A stretch of DNA of 64,000 nt from Oceanidesulfovibrio indonesiensis (GTDB taxonomy: Bacteria > Desulfobacterota > Desulfovibrionia > Desulfovibrionales > Desulfovibrionaceae): the NCBI RefSeq assembly GCF_007625075.1, contig NZ_QMIE01000004.1, forward strand, positions 186,001 through 250,000. Direction: 5' to 3'. The notes below the pieces were generated by a model. It made no database searches. It was not told where the DNA came from and worked only from the letters and a program-made list of their open reading frames with translations. Below are positions 29,555 to 40,816 of this stretch, in pieces. The position numbers were made by a program, and so were the translations under genes. Numbering within the stretch: the first letter of the stretch is position 1; every line of letters starts with the position of its first letter.

Positions 29555-30043
29555 ATGGAAGTCTATCTGCAAACGTCCGAGACGACGCCCCCGGTGGAGC
29601 GCGTCCATTTCATCACCATGACCATCAACAGCTTCAAAGGCCGCCGGGATGTGGAAGTGCATCTTTTCCGGCCGGACTTCGATGAATCCGAGATGGAGTC
29701 CCTCGACTGGAACAAGCTGCTGGGCGACCCCATCCACCCCGAGGTGCCGGCCGATCCCGAGCTTTCCAAGCGCGTGCTCATGGAGGCGTTCACCGCAGAG
29801 GAGCGCGACCAGGTCATCGAATACATCAAGGATCGATATGCAGACCGGGTCTCCGTGGTGAACTCCGGGCCCATGGACCTGCCCGTGCCTCTGGGCCTGC
29901 CTCCACTCTCCGAACTGCCGGAAGGCAAAACCATCGGCTTCATCCGCTTCGACCAGATCCCTAATTATTCCTTGCCGTTCAGCCTGCGCGGCATGTACGA
30001 TCTGGCCCAGCATGAACCCCTTGTATCGGGCGAAGACAGCTGA
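29555..30043 (+). CDS. Conserved hypothetical protein, function unknown
   Basis: A 162-residue, acidic, apparently soluble protein that I do not recognise. It starts MEVYLQTSETTPPVERVHF with strong GAGGAG just upstream. It has alternating charged and hydrophobic stretches (DVEVHLFRPDF, TAEERDQVIEYIKDRYADRVSVV) and an aromatic C-terminus (IGFIRFDQIPNYSLPFSLRG). No signal peptide, Cys motif or membrane segment is present. Codon use matches the neighbours. It lies directly downstream of repeat copy B, whose right hairpin would be within its 5' untranslated region if transcription begins upstream. The acyltransferase gene starts 65 bases later. Confidence 0.75.
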   Translation: MEVYLQTSETTPPVERVHFITMTINSFKGRRDVEVHLFRPDFDESEMESLDWNKLLGDPIHPEVPADPELSKRVLMEAFTAEERDQVIEYIKDRYADRVSVVNSGPMDLPVPLGLPPLSELPEGKTIGFIRFDQIPNYSLPFSLRGMYDLAQHEPLVSGEDS

Positions 30044-30108
30044 CGCGCCCGAATTCCTCTTCAACAAACGCCGCGGCTGCGACCTGCGGCGTCATCATCT
30101 CTGCTGCT

Positions 30109-31254
30109 ATGTCTAAAACTGCCACGCACGCCGCGAATACCGTCGGTCCTCAGGACCTGCCCGAGCCGCCTTCCAGCGGCCGTCATCCTCAGCGAATATA
30201 TTACCTGGACATGCTCCGGGTTTTGGCGATTTTCGCCGTCGTCGCCATCCATGCCATAGGCCTGTCCCATATGGACACTTCAGACCTGGACGCGTGGTGG
30301 ATCGGCCATACGATCATCACTTTCTCGTACTACTGCGTGCCGGTGCTTGTCATGATCTCGGGAGCGATGCTTCTTTCCCCGGGCAAGCAGATGCCGTTGC
30401 TGAAATTCTACCGCAAGCGGCTGCCCAAGATTGTCATACCGCTGGCTGTATGGTCCTTCTTCTACTATTTGTGCGACATCCACATTCACGACCGCAACTT
30501 CTGGTTTCCCACCTACTTCAAGCGCCTCATGTCCGTGGGCCTGGAGGGCCACCTCTGGTTCCTGTACATGATTACAGGCCTGTACCTGATGACGCCGTTC
30601 ATCCGAGCCATGCTTTCCGAAGACGAGAAGAACAACACCATGCGTACGGCAACATCCTTTCTTCTCGTGTACGCGGTTTTCAGCACCCTGCTGTTCTTCT
30701 TCGAGGTTTATTACCAGATCCCGCCGTACAGCTTCCTCTCGGAAGCTGTTTTCTCCCTGTACATTTTCTACTTCATACTTGGTCATGTACTGCACCGGGT
30801 GGAGATCCCCCGCGCTCTGGGACTCATGCTCAGTCCGGCAGTGTTCTTCATCAGCGCAATAATCACCTATTATGGCCACTATCGCTACGCCGTTGTTCTC
30901 GAAACAACCCGGCCCTATTTTTTCAACCACGGCGCTCCCTTCATCATGCTCATGGGTGCTTCATTTTTTATTTTCTTCAAGTCGTTGCGATACAAAGACA
31001 GCCCCTTCATGAGGATCGTCATCCAGCTCTCTTCCGTTTCGTACGGAATTTACCTCTGCCACGTTCTCGTGCTCAAGTTCCTGAACGGCGAGCTGCTCCC
31101 GATTTTCGACGGAACAATTTTCTCTCCGTTCACACCTCGATCATTCGAACCCTTTCTCAGCGGCCCACTTCTGATCATCGTGGCTTATCTGCTGTCCTTG
31201 GGCATTGCCCTGGGATTCCAGCGCTCGAAGTACCTGCGCTGGATGGTGCCCTGA
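30109..31254 (+). CDS. Membrane acyltransferase (acyltransferase-3/OafA-WecH family)
   Basis: A 381-residue polytopic membrane protein with about ten helices. The opening RIYYLDMLRVLAIFAVVAIHAIG contains the family-specific R/H pattern (catalytic-type His in VAIHA), and GHLWFLYMITGLYLMTPF is the next conserved block. These enzymes move acetyl or other acyl groups to surface polysaccharide or lipid acceptors from the cytoplasmic donor side. The gene ends at a strong intrinsic terminator and converges on an SGNH-hydrolase gene, a protein type often paired functionally with such acyltransferases. Confidence 0.88.
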   Translation: MSKTATHAANTVGPQDLPEPPSSGRHPQRIYYLDMLRVLAIFAVVAIHAIGLSHMDTSDLDAWWIGHTIITFSYYCVPVLVMISGAMLLSPGKQMPLLKFYRKRLPKIVIPLAVWSFFYYLCDIHIHDRNFWFPTYFKRLMSVGLEGHLWFLYMITGLYLMTPFIRAMLSEDEKNNTMRTATSFLLVYAVFSTLLFFFEVYYQIPPYSFLSEAVFSLYIFYFILGHVLHRVEIPRALGLMLSPAVFFISAIITYYGHYRYAVVLETTRPYFFNHGAPFIMLMGASFFIFFKSLRYKDSPFMRIVIQLSSVSYGIYLCHVLVLKFLNGELLPIFDGTIFSPFTPRSFEPFLSGPLLIIVAYLLSLGIALGFQRSKYLRWMVP

Positions 31255-31316
31255 CAGGGCACGACGCGCGGCACATAAGGACGTGCAGAGCAGACTGCTT
31301 TTGCTCATAAAAATGC

Positions 31317-31354
31317 AAGCGCCCCGCCAGGATTAGCCTGGCGGGGCGCTTTTG
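31317..31354 (+). terminator. Strong intrinsic terminator after the acyltransferase gene
   Basis: A perfect 15-bp stem (31317-31331 with 31337-31351), 5-base loop ATTAG, followed by a short T-run. It is nearly symmetric in sequence and could act in both directions between the convergent genes. Confidence 0.92.
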
Positions 31355-31385
31355 TGTGCATTCTTTCTACAGTTGTCAGCAGACC

Positions 31386-31527
31386 ATTGAAAAAGTCATC
31401 TCGCAGGCTGTTCAAAAACGTCCGGTTGCCAGGTGTGGAAGAAAGATCACGGTGGAAACCTACTGCCAGCACGCGAGGATTTGAGAGTATTGAAACAACA
31501 CAGCGAACGGACGCTTTCACCAGCCTG
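31386..31527 (+). repeat. Intergenic repeat family 2, copy 1
   Basis: About 142 bp with imperfect inverted ends: CAGGCTGTTCAAAAACGTCC from 31404, and GGACGCTTTCACCAGCCTG ending at 31527. The left extension ATTGAAAAAGTCATCTCG matches copy 3. The middle is the most diverged of the three copies. The element ends exactly at the stop codon of the SGNH gene (31528). Confidence 0.75.
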
Positions 31528-32811
31528 TCAGGGAGTGGAAGCCTCCGCCATCATGTCCCGGGTGATTATCTGTTCCAGAACCGGCTCGATGGTTTCGGCC
31601 GCCAATGCATTGCCCGCCGGGTTCCAATGGGAGTCGCGCAGGATGTACAGGGAGTTCGGCCCGCTATGGGCCTGCCTGAACGTATCCAGAAGGTCGATGT
31701 AGGGGATGCCCTCTTCATCGAGCATGTTGCGCAGGGTGACTTGCGGCAGTTCGAGATCGAACTCCTCAGCGGGCAGGCCCATGGAATCGATAACTACATT
31801 GAAGAACTCCTGGTCCACCTGGTGCTCTCCGGGCACGATGACCACCAGAAGCGTGGCGCCGCTGGCCCTGATCGAATCGTACATCGCCCGCAGCGCTGCG
31901 TGGGCACCCTCGGCCTGCTGATCGAAGTACTCTCTGAAGTCTTCATGCAGCCAACCGAGAAATGCTTTGTTCACGGTCAGGTACATTGATTCGGTATAGG
32001 AAGCCTGGTCCGGGTCGAACGGCCTGGTCTCCACCGCAAAGCCGCCATGGTCGTATTCGTCCGGCGCCATTGTCGCGGTGGGCAGGTCGTCCGCGGTTTG
32101 TTCCACGCCTTGAAGCTTGAGCACATTGTGCAGCATGCGGACAAAGGCGCTCGCTTTGTACAGAGCGCGAAAAATCGATTCGCGAAACGATGTCTCAGCG
32201 CCAATCTCTATGCCGACGTTGCGTCCTTGCTGCGTCTTCAGGGCGACGTCGTCCTGATAGTCGTTCACCGTGCAGAACGCGTGGACTACGAGGTCCGGTT
32301 CCAGAGACGCGGCCTCGATCTCCCACAACCGCTTCTGAAACTCCGGACCGGAACATGGAATGCCGAGATTGATGAGCTCAACGCGTTCACCAAACCGCTC
32401 AGAGGCCCATTGGTCGAGATGGCGCACCCAGTGGTGCTCATAGGGCAGCGGGCCGCTGTTTATGGTGAAGGAGTCACCCAGGAAAACGATCCGATAGGTG
32501 CCTTCCGGTTTTTTCCGTTCGTACTCCTTGGTCCGGAATCCTTTGGAGTTGAGGACGAACCCATAGTTTTCGGTGAACGGTTCATAACCGAAGCATGTTG
32601 CATCGAGCAGCGATTCCAGGTTGTCGATATCATCGTAGAGCACGTCGGAAATGAAATCGTGCCCCAGAAATCGCGCCTTATTGCTGACCAGCATGAATCC
32701 CCGAGCTCCGAGCTCCAGCAGGATCAACGTCACAAGCAGCAACAGCAGTAAAAAAATAGTGGTGTACAAAAACTTGCGCACTGAACCTGCCTTTCTTGCA
32801 GTCGTCCTCAA
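31528..32811 (-). CDS. SGNH/GDSL-type hydrolase, membrane-anchored
   Basis: A 427-residue protein with one N-terminal membrane helix (residues about 14-38, KFLYTTIFLLLLLLVTLILL), so the body is periplasmic. The fold is SGNH: the Ser block IVFLGDSFTINSG, the NLGIPCSGPEFQ block, and the C-terminal catalytic pair in LRDSHWNPAGNALAAE (DxHxN). Such proteins act in acylation or deacylation of surface glycans (compare AlgX/AlgJ and DltD-like members). The convergent acyltransferase at 30109 makes a shared role in polysaccharide acylation plausible. Specificity is inferred only. The 3' end abuts a family 2 repeat. Confidence 0.82.
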   Translation of the reverse strand: MRTTARKAGSVRKFLYTTIFLLLLLLVTLILLELGARGFMLVSNKARFLGHDFISDVLYDDIDNLESLLDATCFGYEPFTENYGFVLNSKGFRTKEYERKKPEGTYRIVFLGDSFTINSGPLPYEHHWVRHLDQWASERFGERVELINLGIPCSGPEFQKRLWEIEAASLEPDLVVHAFCTVNDYQDDVALKTQQGRNVGIEIGAETSFRESIFRALYKASAFVRMLHNVLKLQGVEQTADDLPTATMAPDEYDHGGFAVETRPFDPDQASYTESMYLTVNKAFLGWLHEDFREYFDQQAEGAHAALRAMYDSIRASGATLLVVIVPGEHQVDQEFFNVVIDSMGLPAEEFDLELPQVTLRNMLDEEGIPYIDLLDTFRQAHSGPNSLYILRDSHWNPAGNALAAETIEPVLEQIITRDMMAEASTP

Positions 32812-32989
32812 TTCGTAAACGCTGCGGCCTTCGTCGATCGATTGCCCGCGCGGCTGATTGCGCCCGACGAATCATCACCTCGATGGGAACCCAATACAAG
32901 CCATCTACTAATTAATACGTAACATGCGGGGCGCGGTCAAACCACTTCTTTTGCTGTACAAACCAATCAAGAGAGACCTGTTCGACTGT

Positions 32990-33451
32990 TCACCACCGGG
33001 ACCAGAGCCGAAGCACACCCACAGCAGCCCAGGCAAAGAATGCGCCGGCCAGAGCGAACACTACGCCATGCCATGTGGGGCGCAGCGACGTCATGCCCAG
33101 CCATACGAAGTTATGCACGGCGTAAAACCCGAACAGCCCGGCCAGGCATAGCAGCAATGCCCCGGACCGAGGGGCCCCCCGCCGCACGGCGCGTATGGCC
33201 CGGACCTCCACTCCCAGCGAAAGGACGATGCCGGCCACGGCGTAGAAACGCACTGAAGGCTGATAAAATGTAAGCGCCGGAAACAGGAGGGCGATGCTCA
33301 CGAGCACGTCGCCCCAGAGCACGGCGCGCAGAAAGCCCTGGCCGGAAAACCGTGACGGATTGTTCGGCGACGAGTCGGCCGTTCCCGTACCCGACGCGCG
33401 GGCCGTGGCTTTTTCACTCGATGGTTCGGAGGGGTCTCGGGGTAGATGCAT
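32990..33451 (-). CDS. Small integral membrane protein, function unknown
   Basis: A 153-residue protein with a polar N-terminal tail (about 1-38, rich in Ser, Thr and Pro) and four predicted membrane helices (LWGDVLVSIALLFPAL, FYAVAGIVLSLGVEV, GALLLCLAGLFGFYAV, GVVFALAGAFFAWAAVG). I do not recognise a family. It lies 21 bases after the stop of aat on the same strand and is probably cotranscribed with clpS-clpA-aat, though there is no sign of a link to protein degradation. The helix pattern and codon use support a real gene. Confidence 0.65.
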   Translation of the reverse strand: MHLPRDPSEPSSEKATARASGTGTADSSPNNPSRFSGQGFLRAVLWGDVLVSIALLFPALTFYQPSVRFYAVAGIVLSLGVEVRAIRAVRRGAPRSGALLLCLAGLFGFYAVHNFVWLGMTSLRPTWHGVVFALAGAFFAWAAVGVLRLWSRW

Positions 33452-33472
33452 GGAGTAAAATGTATGGACTGG

Positions 33473-34192
33473 TTACGAGCGCGGCGGATTTTCCGGATCA
33501 GGAATCCAGGATGTCCACGGACCGCGGTAGGTTTTTTCGCGCACGGCACGGGTCAGGCGTTCATTGAATTCGCACCTCGGAATCTCGTGCGCGCCGAAGC
33601 GGAGCATGTGCGCAGTGGTCTGCTGGCAATCCATCAGATGAAAACCGCGTTCCTCCAGAAGACGCACGAGGCAGACGAGGCCCGCCTTGGAGGCGTCGTC
33701 CGCCGTGTGGAACATGGACTCGCCGAAAAAGGCACGGCCGAGAGCCACGCCGTACAAGCCGCCCACCAGTTCGCCGGCGTCGTTCCACACCTCCACGGAA
33801 TGGACCAGGCCGGCGTGATGGAGCGTGGTGTAAGCCTCCAGCATTTCCGAAGTGATCCACGTGCCATACTCGCCGCGGCGGCAGACCTCGGCGCATGCTC
33901 GGATGACCCTGTCGAATGCGGTATCCAGGGTCACGGCGTAGTTGCGCTGGCGCAAGGTCCGCGTGAGCCGCCTGTTCAGTGCGAGACCGCCCGGTTCGAG
34001 AACGCAACGGGGGTCCGGAGACCACCAGAGGATGGGGCTCCCCTGATGATACCACGGAAAAATCCCCAGAGCGTACGCCGCGATGAGCCGGCGGGGGGAG
34101 AGGTCGCCCCCCACCGCCAGCAGGCCATCGGGATCCGCGCCCTGGGGATCGGGAAAACCAACCCCGGACTTGGGCAAATAGAATATTGCCAC
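33473..34192 (-). CDS. aat: Leucyl/phenylalanyl-tRNA--protein transferase
   Basis: Adds Leu or Phe from aminoacyl-tRNA to proteins with N-terminal Arg or Lys, creating N-degrons. The 239-residue protein shows the family landmarks FPDPQGADPDGLLAVGGDLSP, LIAAYALGIFPWY, SPDPRCVLEP, WITSEMLEAYTTLHHAGLVHSVEVW, and the C-terminal LIDCQ-like MDCQQTTAHMLRFGAHEIPR. It lies 48 bases downstream of clpA on the same strand, which puts the tagging enzyme beside the ClpS adaptor and ClpA unfoldase that act on its products. Confidence 0.95.
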   Translation of the reverse strand: MAIFYLPKSGVGFPDPQGADPDGLLAVGGDLSPRRLIAAYALGIFPWYHQGSPILWWSPDPRCVLEPGGLALNRRLTRTLRQRNYAVTLDTAFDRVIRACAEVCRRGEYGTWITSEMLEAYTTLHHAGLVHSVEVWNDAGELVGGLYGVALGRAFFGESMFHTADDASKAGLVCLVRLLEERGFHLMDCQQTTAHMLRFGAHEIPRCEFNERLTRAVREKTYRGPWTSWIPDPENPPRS

Positions 34193-34240
34193 GGTGCGAA
34201 CCGTGACGCCGGAGCCGTGCGGAGGACCGATGCGCGGTCC

Positions 34241-36589
<2,349 letters not shown>

Positions 36590-36632
36590 GCAATCCTCGT
36601 CGTGCGTCCGTGGCAAAGGCCGCGTTCCGTCC

Positions 36633-36947
36633 TCACACTTCCTCCATGGAGGCCCGTAGAGGGAAACCCTCCCGGCGTGCACGGGAATGAACCTCGTTTA
36701 TCTTGGTTTCGGCGACCTCTGCCGGATATATACCGCATGTGCCGACCCCTTTTTCGTGAATGGTCAGCATGATGTGCGTTGCTTCTGTTTCCGATTTCCG
36801 AAATATTTCCATAAGCACTCTGATGACGAAGTCCATAGTGGTGTAGTCGTCGTTGTGCAGGAGAACCTTGTACTTGCGGGGCTCCCCGACCTCTTCCTCC
36901 AGTCCGATTTCCGGTTCGAATTCAGGACGATTATACGGAGTGGTCAT
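36633..36947 (-). CDS. clpS: ClpS adaptor protein
   Basis: A 104-residue adaptor that binds N-degron residues and delivers substrates to ClpA. The core KVLLHNDDYTTMDFVIRVL carries the substrate-pocket residues (NDDxTxMxFV), followed by THIMLTIHEKGVGTCGIYPAEVAETKINEV, the ClpA-binding and second pocket region. The N-terminal 25 residues form the flexible tail that enters the ClpA pore. First gene of a clpS-clpA-aat unit. Confidence 0.96.
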   Translation of the reverse strand: MTTPYNRPEFEPEIGLEEEVGEPRKYKVLLHNDDYTTMDFVIRVLMEIFRKSETEATHIMLTIHEKGVGTCGIYPAEVAETKINEVHSRARREGFPLRASMEEV

Positions 36948-37103
36948 GGAACATACCTTTTCCAGGCTTACTTTGACTATACTGCCACACGGTGGGGATG
37001 TCGAGGGTAGCAGAAACGAATACTCGCTTCATATTCTGCACCCCGTTCGTGCATTCACTAGTATACCAGAAAACAATCGTGGTCCGAAAGGTCGCAACAT
37101 TGA

Positions 37104-37667
37104 TCAAACGTCAGGCGGTGCGTCGAAAACGAAGCTTTCGTCCGGCGGCAGGTTGTTCTCCTGCCGGTGGATTCTGTTGAGTTCATGATATGTAGCCGTG
37201 GAGGACGTGTCCAGGGAAAGCCGCAATTCTTCGGCAAGAGCCAGAATTTCTTCACGATCCCCTTCCAGTTCCACGAACCTGCCGAATGGCAGATTGTCCA
37301 GGCAGATGTGGACCCCTTCATAGACCCATTCCTCGCGGACCTTCTCGTAGCGGAAGGCCACGATGTATCCCAATCCCTCCAGAATATCTCGCATCACCTC
37401 GAAATCCCGGACGATCGTCTCGCTCTCCACGAACGTCTTCACACCCTCGGCCTCCACTTCGGGCGGCTGCTTGAGTGTGAGCACGGCGGCGCGGTCCCTG
37501 CGCAATCGCAGCAGCACGCCTCTGTCGCGCAGGGTCCGTCCGGTGTCGTCAAAAACGAGGTTGCGCTCGAACCACCGCCCCTTCCGCTCTGCGCCCAAAA
37601 CTTGTAGAGTCTCGCGGACGCGGTCCAGGTCCGCATCCACAAACTTGATTTCTGTCTCCAGGGCCAT
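37104..37667 (-). CDS. CYTH-domain protein (class IV adenylate cyclase/ThTPase-like)
   Basis: A 187-residue triphosphate-tunnel enzyme. The N-terminus METEIKF-like sequence (ALETEIKFVDAD) carries the ExExK signature, and the barrel strands continue with RNLVFDDTGRTLRDRGVLLRLR, VLTLKQPP, TFVESETIV, VAFRYEKVREEWVY, and FVELEGDREEILALAEEL. CYTH members include CyaB adenylate cyclase, thiamine triphosphatase and inorganic triphosphatase. The CyaB-like alternatives cannot be separated without assays or trees. It is divergent from the crcB unit across a family 2 repeat. Confidence 0.88.
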   Translation of the reverse strand: MALETEIKFVDADLDRVRETLQVLGAERKGRWFERNLVFDDTGRTLRDRGVLLRLRRDRAAVLTLKQPPEVEAEGVKTFVESETIVRDFEVMRDILEGLGYIVAFRYEKVREEWVYEGVHICLDNLPFGRFVELEGDREEILALAEELRLSLDTSSTATYHELNRIHRQENNLPPDESFVFDAPPDV

Positions 37668-37699
37668 GCTTTCTCCGGTATGACGCGGCCCTATGTGGC

Positions 37700-37839
37700 C
37701 GTTAAACAGTCATTACGCAGGGTTTTCATATTCAACGAATGCAAGGCGCAATAAGGATCAAGGCCGAAACTCACTCTCAATACGTGCGGGATTGGTCTTT
37801 GTGAAGCAATGCAGCATCGGAACGTTTTTCAATAGCCTG
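37700..37839 (+). repeat. Intergenic repeat family 2, copy 2
   Basis: About 140 bp upstream of crcB. It shares GGATCAAGGCCGAA with copy 3 and the right end AACGTTTTTCAATAGCCTG (to 37839), plus the left GTTAAACAGTCATTACGCAG. The left inverted end is more degenerate than in copies 1 and 3. Confidence 0.7.
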
Positions 37840-37863
37840 ATATGGGCAACGCGGATTCACACC

Positions 37864-38238
37864 ATGCAGAAACTGGCATTCATCGCCCTGGCCGGCGCGC
37901 TCGGCAGCCTTTCCCGCTACGGCCTCGCAGGGCTCGTCCACCGGTTCGCCGGGGCAGGGTTTCCCTACGGGACGTTCGTGGTGAACATCATCGGCTCGTT
38001 CCTCTTCGGTCTTGTCTGGGGCTTCTCCGAGGGGCGGCTGGGGTTTTCGCCCGAACTGCGCATCATCCTCCTCACGGGGTTCATGGGCGCATTCACCACT
38101 TTTTCCACCTTCGCTTTCGAAAGCACGAGCATGCTGCGCACGGGGCAACTGCTGCCTTTCGCGGCCAACGTGGGCGGCCAGATCATAGTGGGATTCACCC
38201 TGCTCTGGCTGGGCCTCGCCCTCGGCAAGGCGATATAA
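37864..38238 (+). CDS. crcB: CrcB/Fluc fluoride channel
   Basis: A 124-residue membrane protein with four helices that exports fluoride as a dual-topology dimer. Family markers are [28 protein letters not shown] (conserved NxxGSF), and [15 protein letters not shown] with the TTFSTF polar track. Start ATG 37864 fits the family; the ORF opens at 37693 but that part is repeat sequence. I found no fluoride riboswitch in the short leader. The DUF190 gene follows 19 bases later. Confidence 0.95.
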   Translation: MQKLAFIALAGALGSLSRYGLAGLVHRFAGAGFPYGTFVVNIIGSFLFGLVWGFSEGRLGFSPELRIILLTGFMGAFTTFSTFAFESTSMLRTGQLLPFAANVGGQIIVGFTLLWLGLALGKAI

Positions 38239-38257
38239 CGCCGCACGGAGAACCATC

Positions 38258-38608
38258 ATGACAGAACCAACGATACCGGCCGAAGCGCAACGACTCATAA
38301 TCTACATCGGTGAAGCGGACCGGCACAAGGGCCGCGCCCTGTACGAAGTGATCGTCGAAGCGGCGCGGCGTGAAGGAATGGCCGGCGCAACCGTGTTCCG
38401 CGGACTTTCCGGCTTTGGCGCGCACAGCCTTATGCACACGGCGAACATCCTTCGCCTTTCGGAGGACCTTCCGCTGCGCGTCGAAATCGTGGATGAAAAA
38501 TCCAAAATCGAAGCGTTTCTGCCCCTGCTCGACGAGCTCATGCAAGGCGGGCTGATTACAATGGATCCGGTGCGGGTGATCTCCTACCGCCACAGGAACA
38601 GCGAGTAG
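38258..38608 (+). CDS. DUF190-family protein
   Basis: A 116-residue protein with the DUF190 pattern: LIIYIGEADRHKGRALYEVIVEAARREGMAGATVFRGLSGFG followed by DLPLRVEIVDEKSKIEAFLPLLDELM. The fold is PII-like (ferredoxin-like alpha/beta). It is frequently found beside crcB, as here, and may bind a small ligand to regulate the channel or sense ions, but the function is not established. The pair is almost certainly cotranscribed. Confidence 0.9.
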   Translation: MTEPTIPAEAQRLIIYIGEADRHKGRALYEVIVEAARREGMAGATVFRGLSGFGAHSLMHTANILRLSEDLPLRVEIVDEKSKIEAFLPLLDELMQGGLITMDPVRVISYRHRNSE

Positions 38609-38650
38609 CGAGCGTTTCTTCGATCTCCAGGCAGACCTCTGCCAACTGGT

Positions 38651-38792
38651 CGTTGAAAAAATCATTATCGCAGGCTGTTCAATAATGTTCGGATGCAAGG
38701 AGCGAAAAAGATCAAGGCCGAAGCGCACTATCAGTGCGTGGGGAATAATCTTTTTGAAGCGACACAGCACGCGGACGTTTTTCGACAGTTTG
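38651..38792 (+). repeat. Intergenic repeat family 2, copy 3
   Basis: About 142 bp. Left extension GTTGAAAAAATCATTATCG, inner end CAGGCTGTTCAATAATGTTC from 38671, middle with a small hairpin GCGCACT-ATC-AGTGCG, and right end GCGGACGTTTTTCGACAG to 38792. It ends exactly at the stop codon of cheB (38793), as copy 1 does at the SGNH gene. Confidence 0.8.
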
Positions 38793-39869
38793 CTAGCGGC
38801 CGGCCGCACGGCGCACCACTTCCGCGGCAATGGCCCCCAGCGGCATCACCTTGTCCACGCCGCCCTTCTTGATCGCTTCCTGCGGCATGCCGAAAACCAC
38901 GCAGGTAGCTTCGTCCTGGGCGATGGTGAAGGCGCCGGCGTCATGCATCTCCTTCATGCCATGGGCGCCGTCGTCGCCCATGCCGGTCATGATAACGGCC
39001 ACGGCGTTCTTGCCCGCGTACCGCGCGGCGGACCGGAACAGCACATCCACCGAGGGTCGGTGCCGGCTCACCAGCGGACCGTCCTTGACCTCAACATAGT
39101 AGCGGGCGCCGCTGCGCTTGAGCAGCATGTGCCTGTTGCCCGGGGCGATGAGCGCCTGGCCGCGCAGCATGGTGTCCCCGTCCGCTGCTTCCCTCACCGT
39201 GACACGGCAGATGGTGTTCAGCCGGTTGGCGAAGGCGGCCGTGAACTTCTCCGGCATGTGCTGCACGATTGCCACGGCCGGCGCGTCCGAGGGCAATGTC
39301 GCCAGAAAGATGCGCAACGCCTCGGTGCCGCCCGTGGAAGCTCCCACGAGCACGACCTTCTCGGTCGTCTCCACCATGGCTCGTGAGCGGCCTTCCGGGA
39401 TCATGGCGTCCGCCGTGAGCTTGGGCTGCGCCACACGCGGCCGCGCAGATATCTTTTTGACGCTTACCTTGGCTGCGGCCTTCACCGCATCGCAGATGCG
39501 GATGCGCGATTCCTCGATGAACTGCTTCGTGTTCAGCTTCGGCTTCTGGATGATGTCCACGGCCCCGTACTCCAGGGCCCGCAGGGTGGTTTCCGCGCCG
39601 GTCTCCGTGAGCGTGGAGCAGATGACCACCGGGATGGGATGCTGCGACATGATCTTGCGCAGAAAGGTGACCCCGTCCATGCGGGGCATCTCCACGTCCA
39701 GGGTCAGAACGTCCGGTACGACCTCCTCCATCAACTTGGCTGCGGCGAATGGATCGGCAGCTTTGCCGACCACCTCTATGGCCGGATCGGAGTTGAGTAC
39801 ATCTGTGAGAGCCTGGCGCACGAGGGCCGAATCGTCGACCACGAGCACCTTGATTTTTTTGCTGGGCAT
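38793..39869 (-). CDS. cheB: Chemotaxis methylesterase/deamidase CheB
   Basis: Removes methyl groups from receptors (adaptation) and is activated by CheA phosphorylation. The 358-residue protein has an N-terminal receiver ([17 protein letters not shown], phospho-Asp in [15 protein letters not shown], Lys in DIIQKP) and a C-terminal esterase with the catalytic Ser in [11 protein letters not shown], His in IVQHMPEKF and Asp in [14 protein letters not shown]. Start 39869 ([13 protein letters not shown]) is chosen over the ORF start 14 codons upstream, which overlaps the cheR end. It is the last gene of the six-gene chemosensory unit, immediately followed by family 2 repeat copy 3. Confidence 0.96.
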   Translation of the reverse strand: MPSKKIKVLVVDDSALVRQALTDVLNSDPAIEVVGKAADPFAAAKLMEEVVPDVLTLDVEMPRMDGVTFLRKIMSQHPIPVVICSTLTETGAETTLRALEYGAVDIIQKPKLNTKQFIEESRIRICDAVKAAAKVSVKKISARPRVAQPKLTADAMIPEGRSRAMVETTEKVVLVGASTGGTEALRIFLATLPSDAPAVAIVQHMPEKFTAAFANRLNTICRVTVREAADGDTMLRGQALIAPGNRHMLLKRSGARYYVEVKDGPLVSRHRPSVDVLFRSAARYAGKNAVAVIMTGMGDDGAHGMKEMHDAGAFTIAQDEATCVVFGMPQEAIKKGGVDKVMPLGAIAAEVVRRAAGR

Positions 39870-39882
39870 ACCCCTTCCCGAG

Positions 39883-40779
39883 TCAGATTCGCTGATAGAT
39901 CGTGGGCGCAACCTGCTTCAGCGGGAGGTCCATGCCGGAGAGGCTTTCGGAGTGCCCGATGAAGAGAAAGCCACCCGGAGCAATGCACCGGCAGAACTTG
40001 TGGAACAGCACTTCCTGCGTGGGCCTGTCAAAGTAGATGATGACGTTGCGGCAGAAGATGATGTCCAACGGATTTCTGAAGGAGAAATCTTCCATGAAGT
40101 TCAGACGCCGGAAACGGACAGCCTTGCGCAGTTCCGGCACGATGCGCACCAGTCGCCTGGAGCGGTCCTTGCTGCGCAGAAGGTACCTGGTTTTGAGCGG
40201 TCCCGGCACCGGCAACACGCGCTCCTCCTCGTACACGGCGTTCACGGCCTTCTCCAGGGCCTGGGTGGAGATGTCCGTGGCCAGGATGGAAAACGAAAAC
40301 CCCGAGTTCTTCGCCGCGTACTCGCTCAGCACCATGGCCAGCGTATAGGGCTCCATGCCGATGGAGCAGCCGGCCGACCACACCGCCAGGGGCCGGCGGC
40401 GATTCAGGCGCGAGTCCAGCAGTGGCAGCACATTGTCCGAAAGGAATTCGAAATGCTTGGGCTCGCGGAAGAAGTCCGTGGTGTTCGTGGTAACTACGTC
40501 TATGAGGTGCGGCAGTTCCCGTTCCATGCCTTCAGAGGAGAACAGATACTCGCAGTACGTGTGGTAATCCTTGAGATTGAGGTAGCGCAGCCGTTTTTGC
40601 AACCGCGCTTCGAGCATTGTCTTCTTGCTGGGCGGCATCTTAATGCCGACCTCGGCGTAGATGAACTGGCTGAACTTCGCGAAGTCCTTGGGAGACATGC
40701 TGGCCGGCCGCGAAGGGCTTTTGCCGGGAGCAGTCTTGCCACGCTCGTCTTTCGAGTTCTGGTTTTTGGTGTCGGCCAT
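39883..40779 (-). CDS. cheR: Chemotaxis protein methyltransferase CheR
   Basis: SAM-dependent enzyme that methylates receptor glutamates. The 298-residue protein has the N-terminal helical domain ([20 protein letters not shown]), the [17 protein letters not shown] motif, the SAM-binding [21 protein letters not shown], and the C-terminal [17 protein letters not shown] and [13 protein letters not shown]. The N-terminal 28 residues are a charged Lys/Ser/Pro-rich extension. It is 37 bases downstream of cheA and 13 bases before cheB. The receptors it serves presumably include the H-NOX MCP encoded upstream, although that protein lacks an obvious CheR-tethering pentapeptide. Confidence 0.95.
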   Translation of the reverse strand: MADTKNQNSKDERGKTAPGKSPSRPASMSPKDFAKFSQFIYAEVGIKMPPSKKTMLEARLQKRLRYLNLKDYHTYCEYLFSSEGMERELPHLIDVVTTNTTDFFREPKHFEFLSDNVLPLLDSRLNRRRPLAVWSAGCSIGMEPYTLAMVLSEYAAKNSGFSFSILATDISTQALEKAVNAVYEEERVLPVPGPLKTRYLLRSKDRSRRLVRIVPELRKAVRFRRLNFMEDFSFRNPLDIIFCRNVIIYFDRPTQEVLFHKFCRCIAPGGFLFIGHSESLSGMDLPLKQVAPTIYQRI

Positions 40780-40816
40780 GCAGACAGCCCGCTCTACCGC
40801 GCCTCCGGCAGGAGGG

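Noticed and set aside
37668-37863. Fluoride riboswitch upstream of crcB
   Set aside because: The sequence is occupied by repeat family 2 copy 2, and the conserved fluoride aptamer bases are not present.
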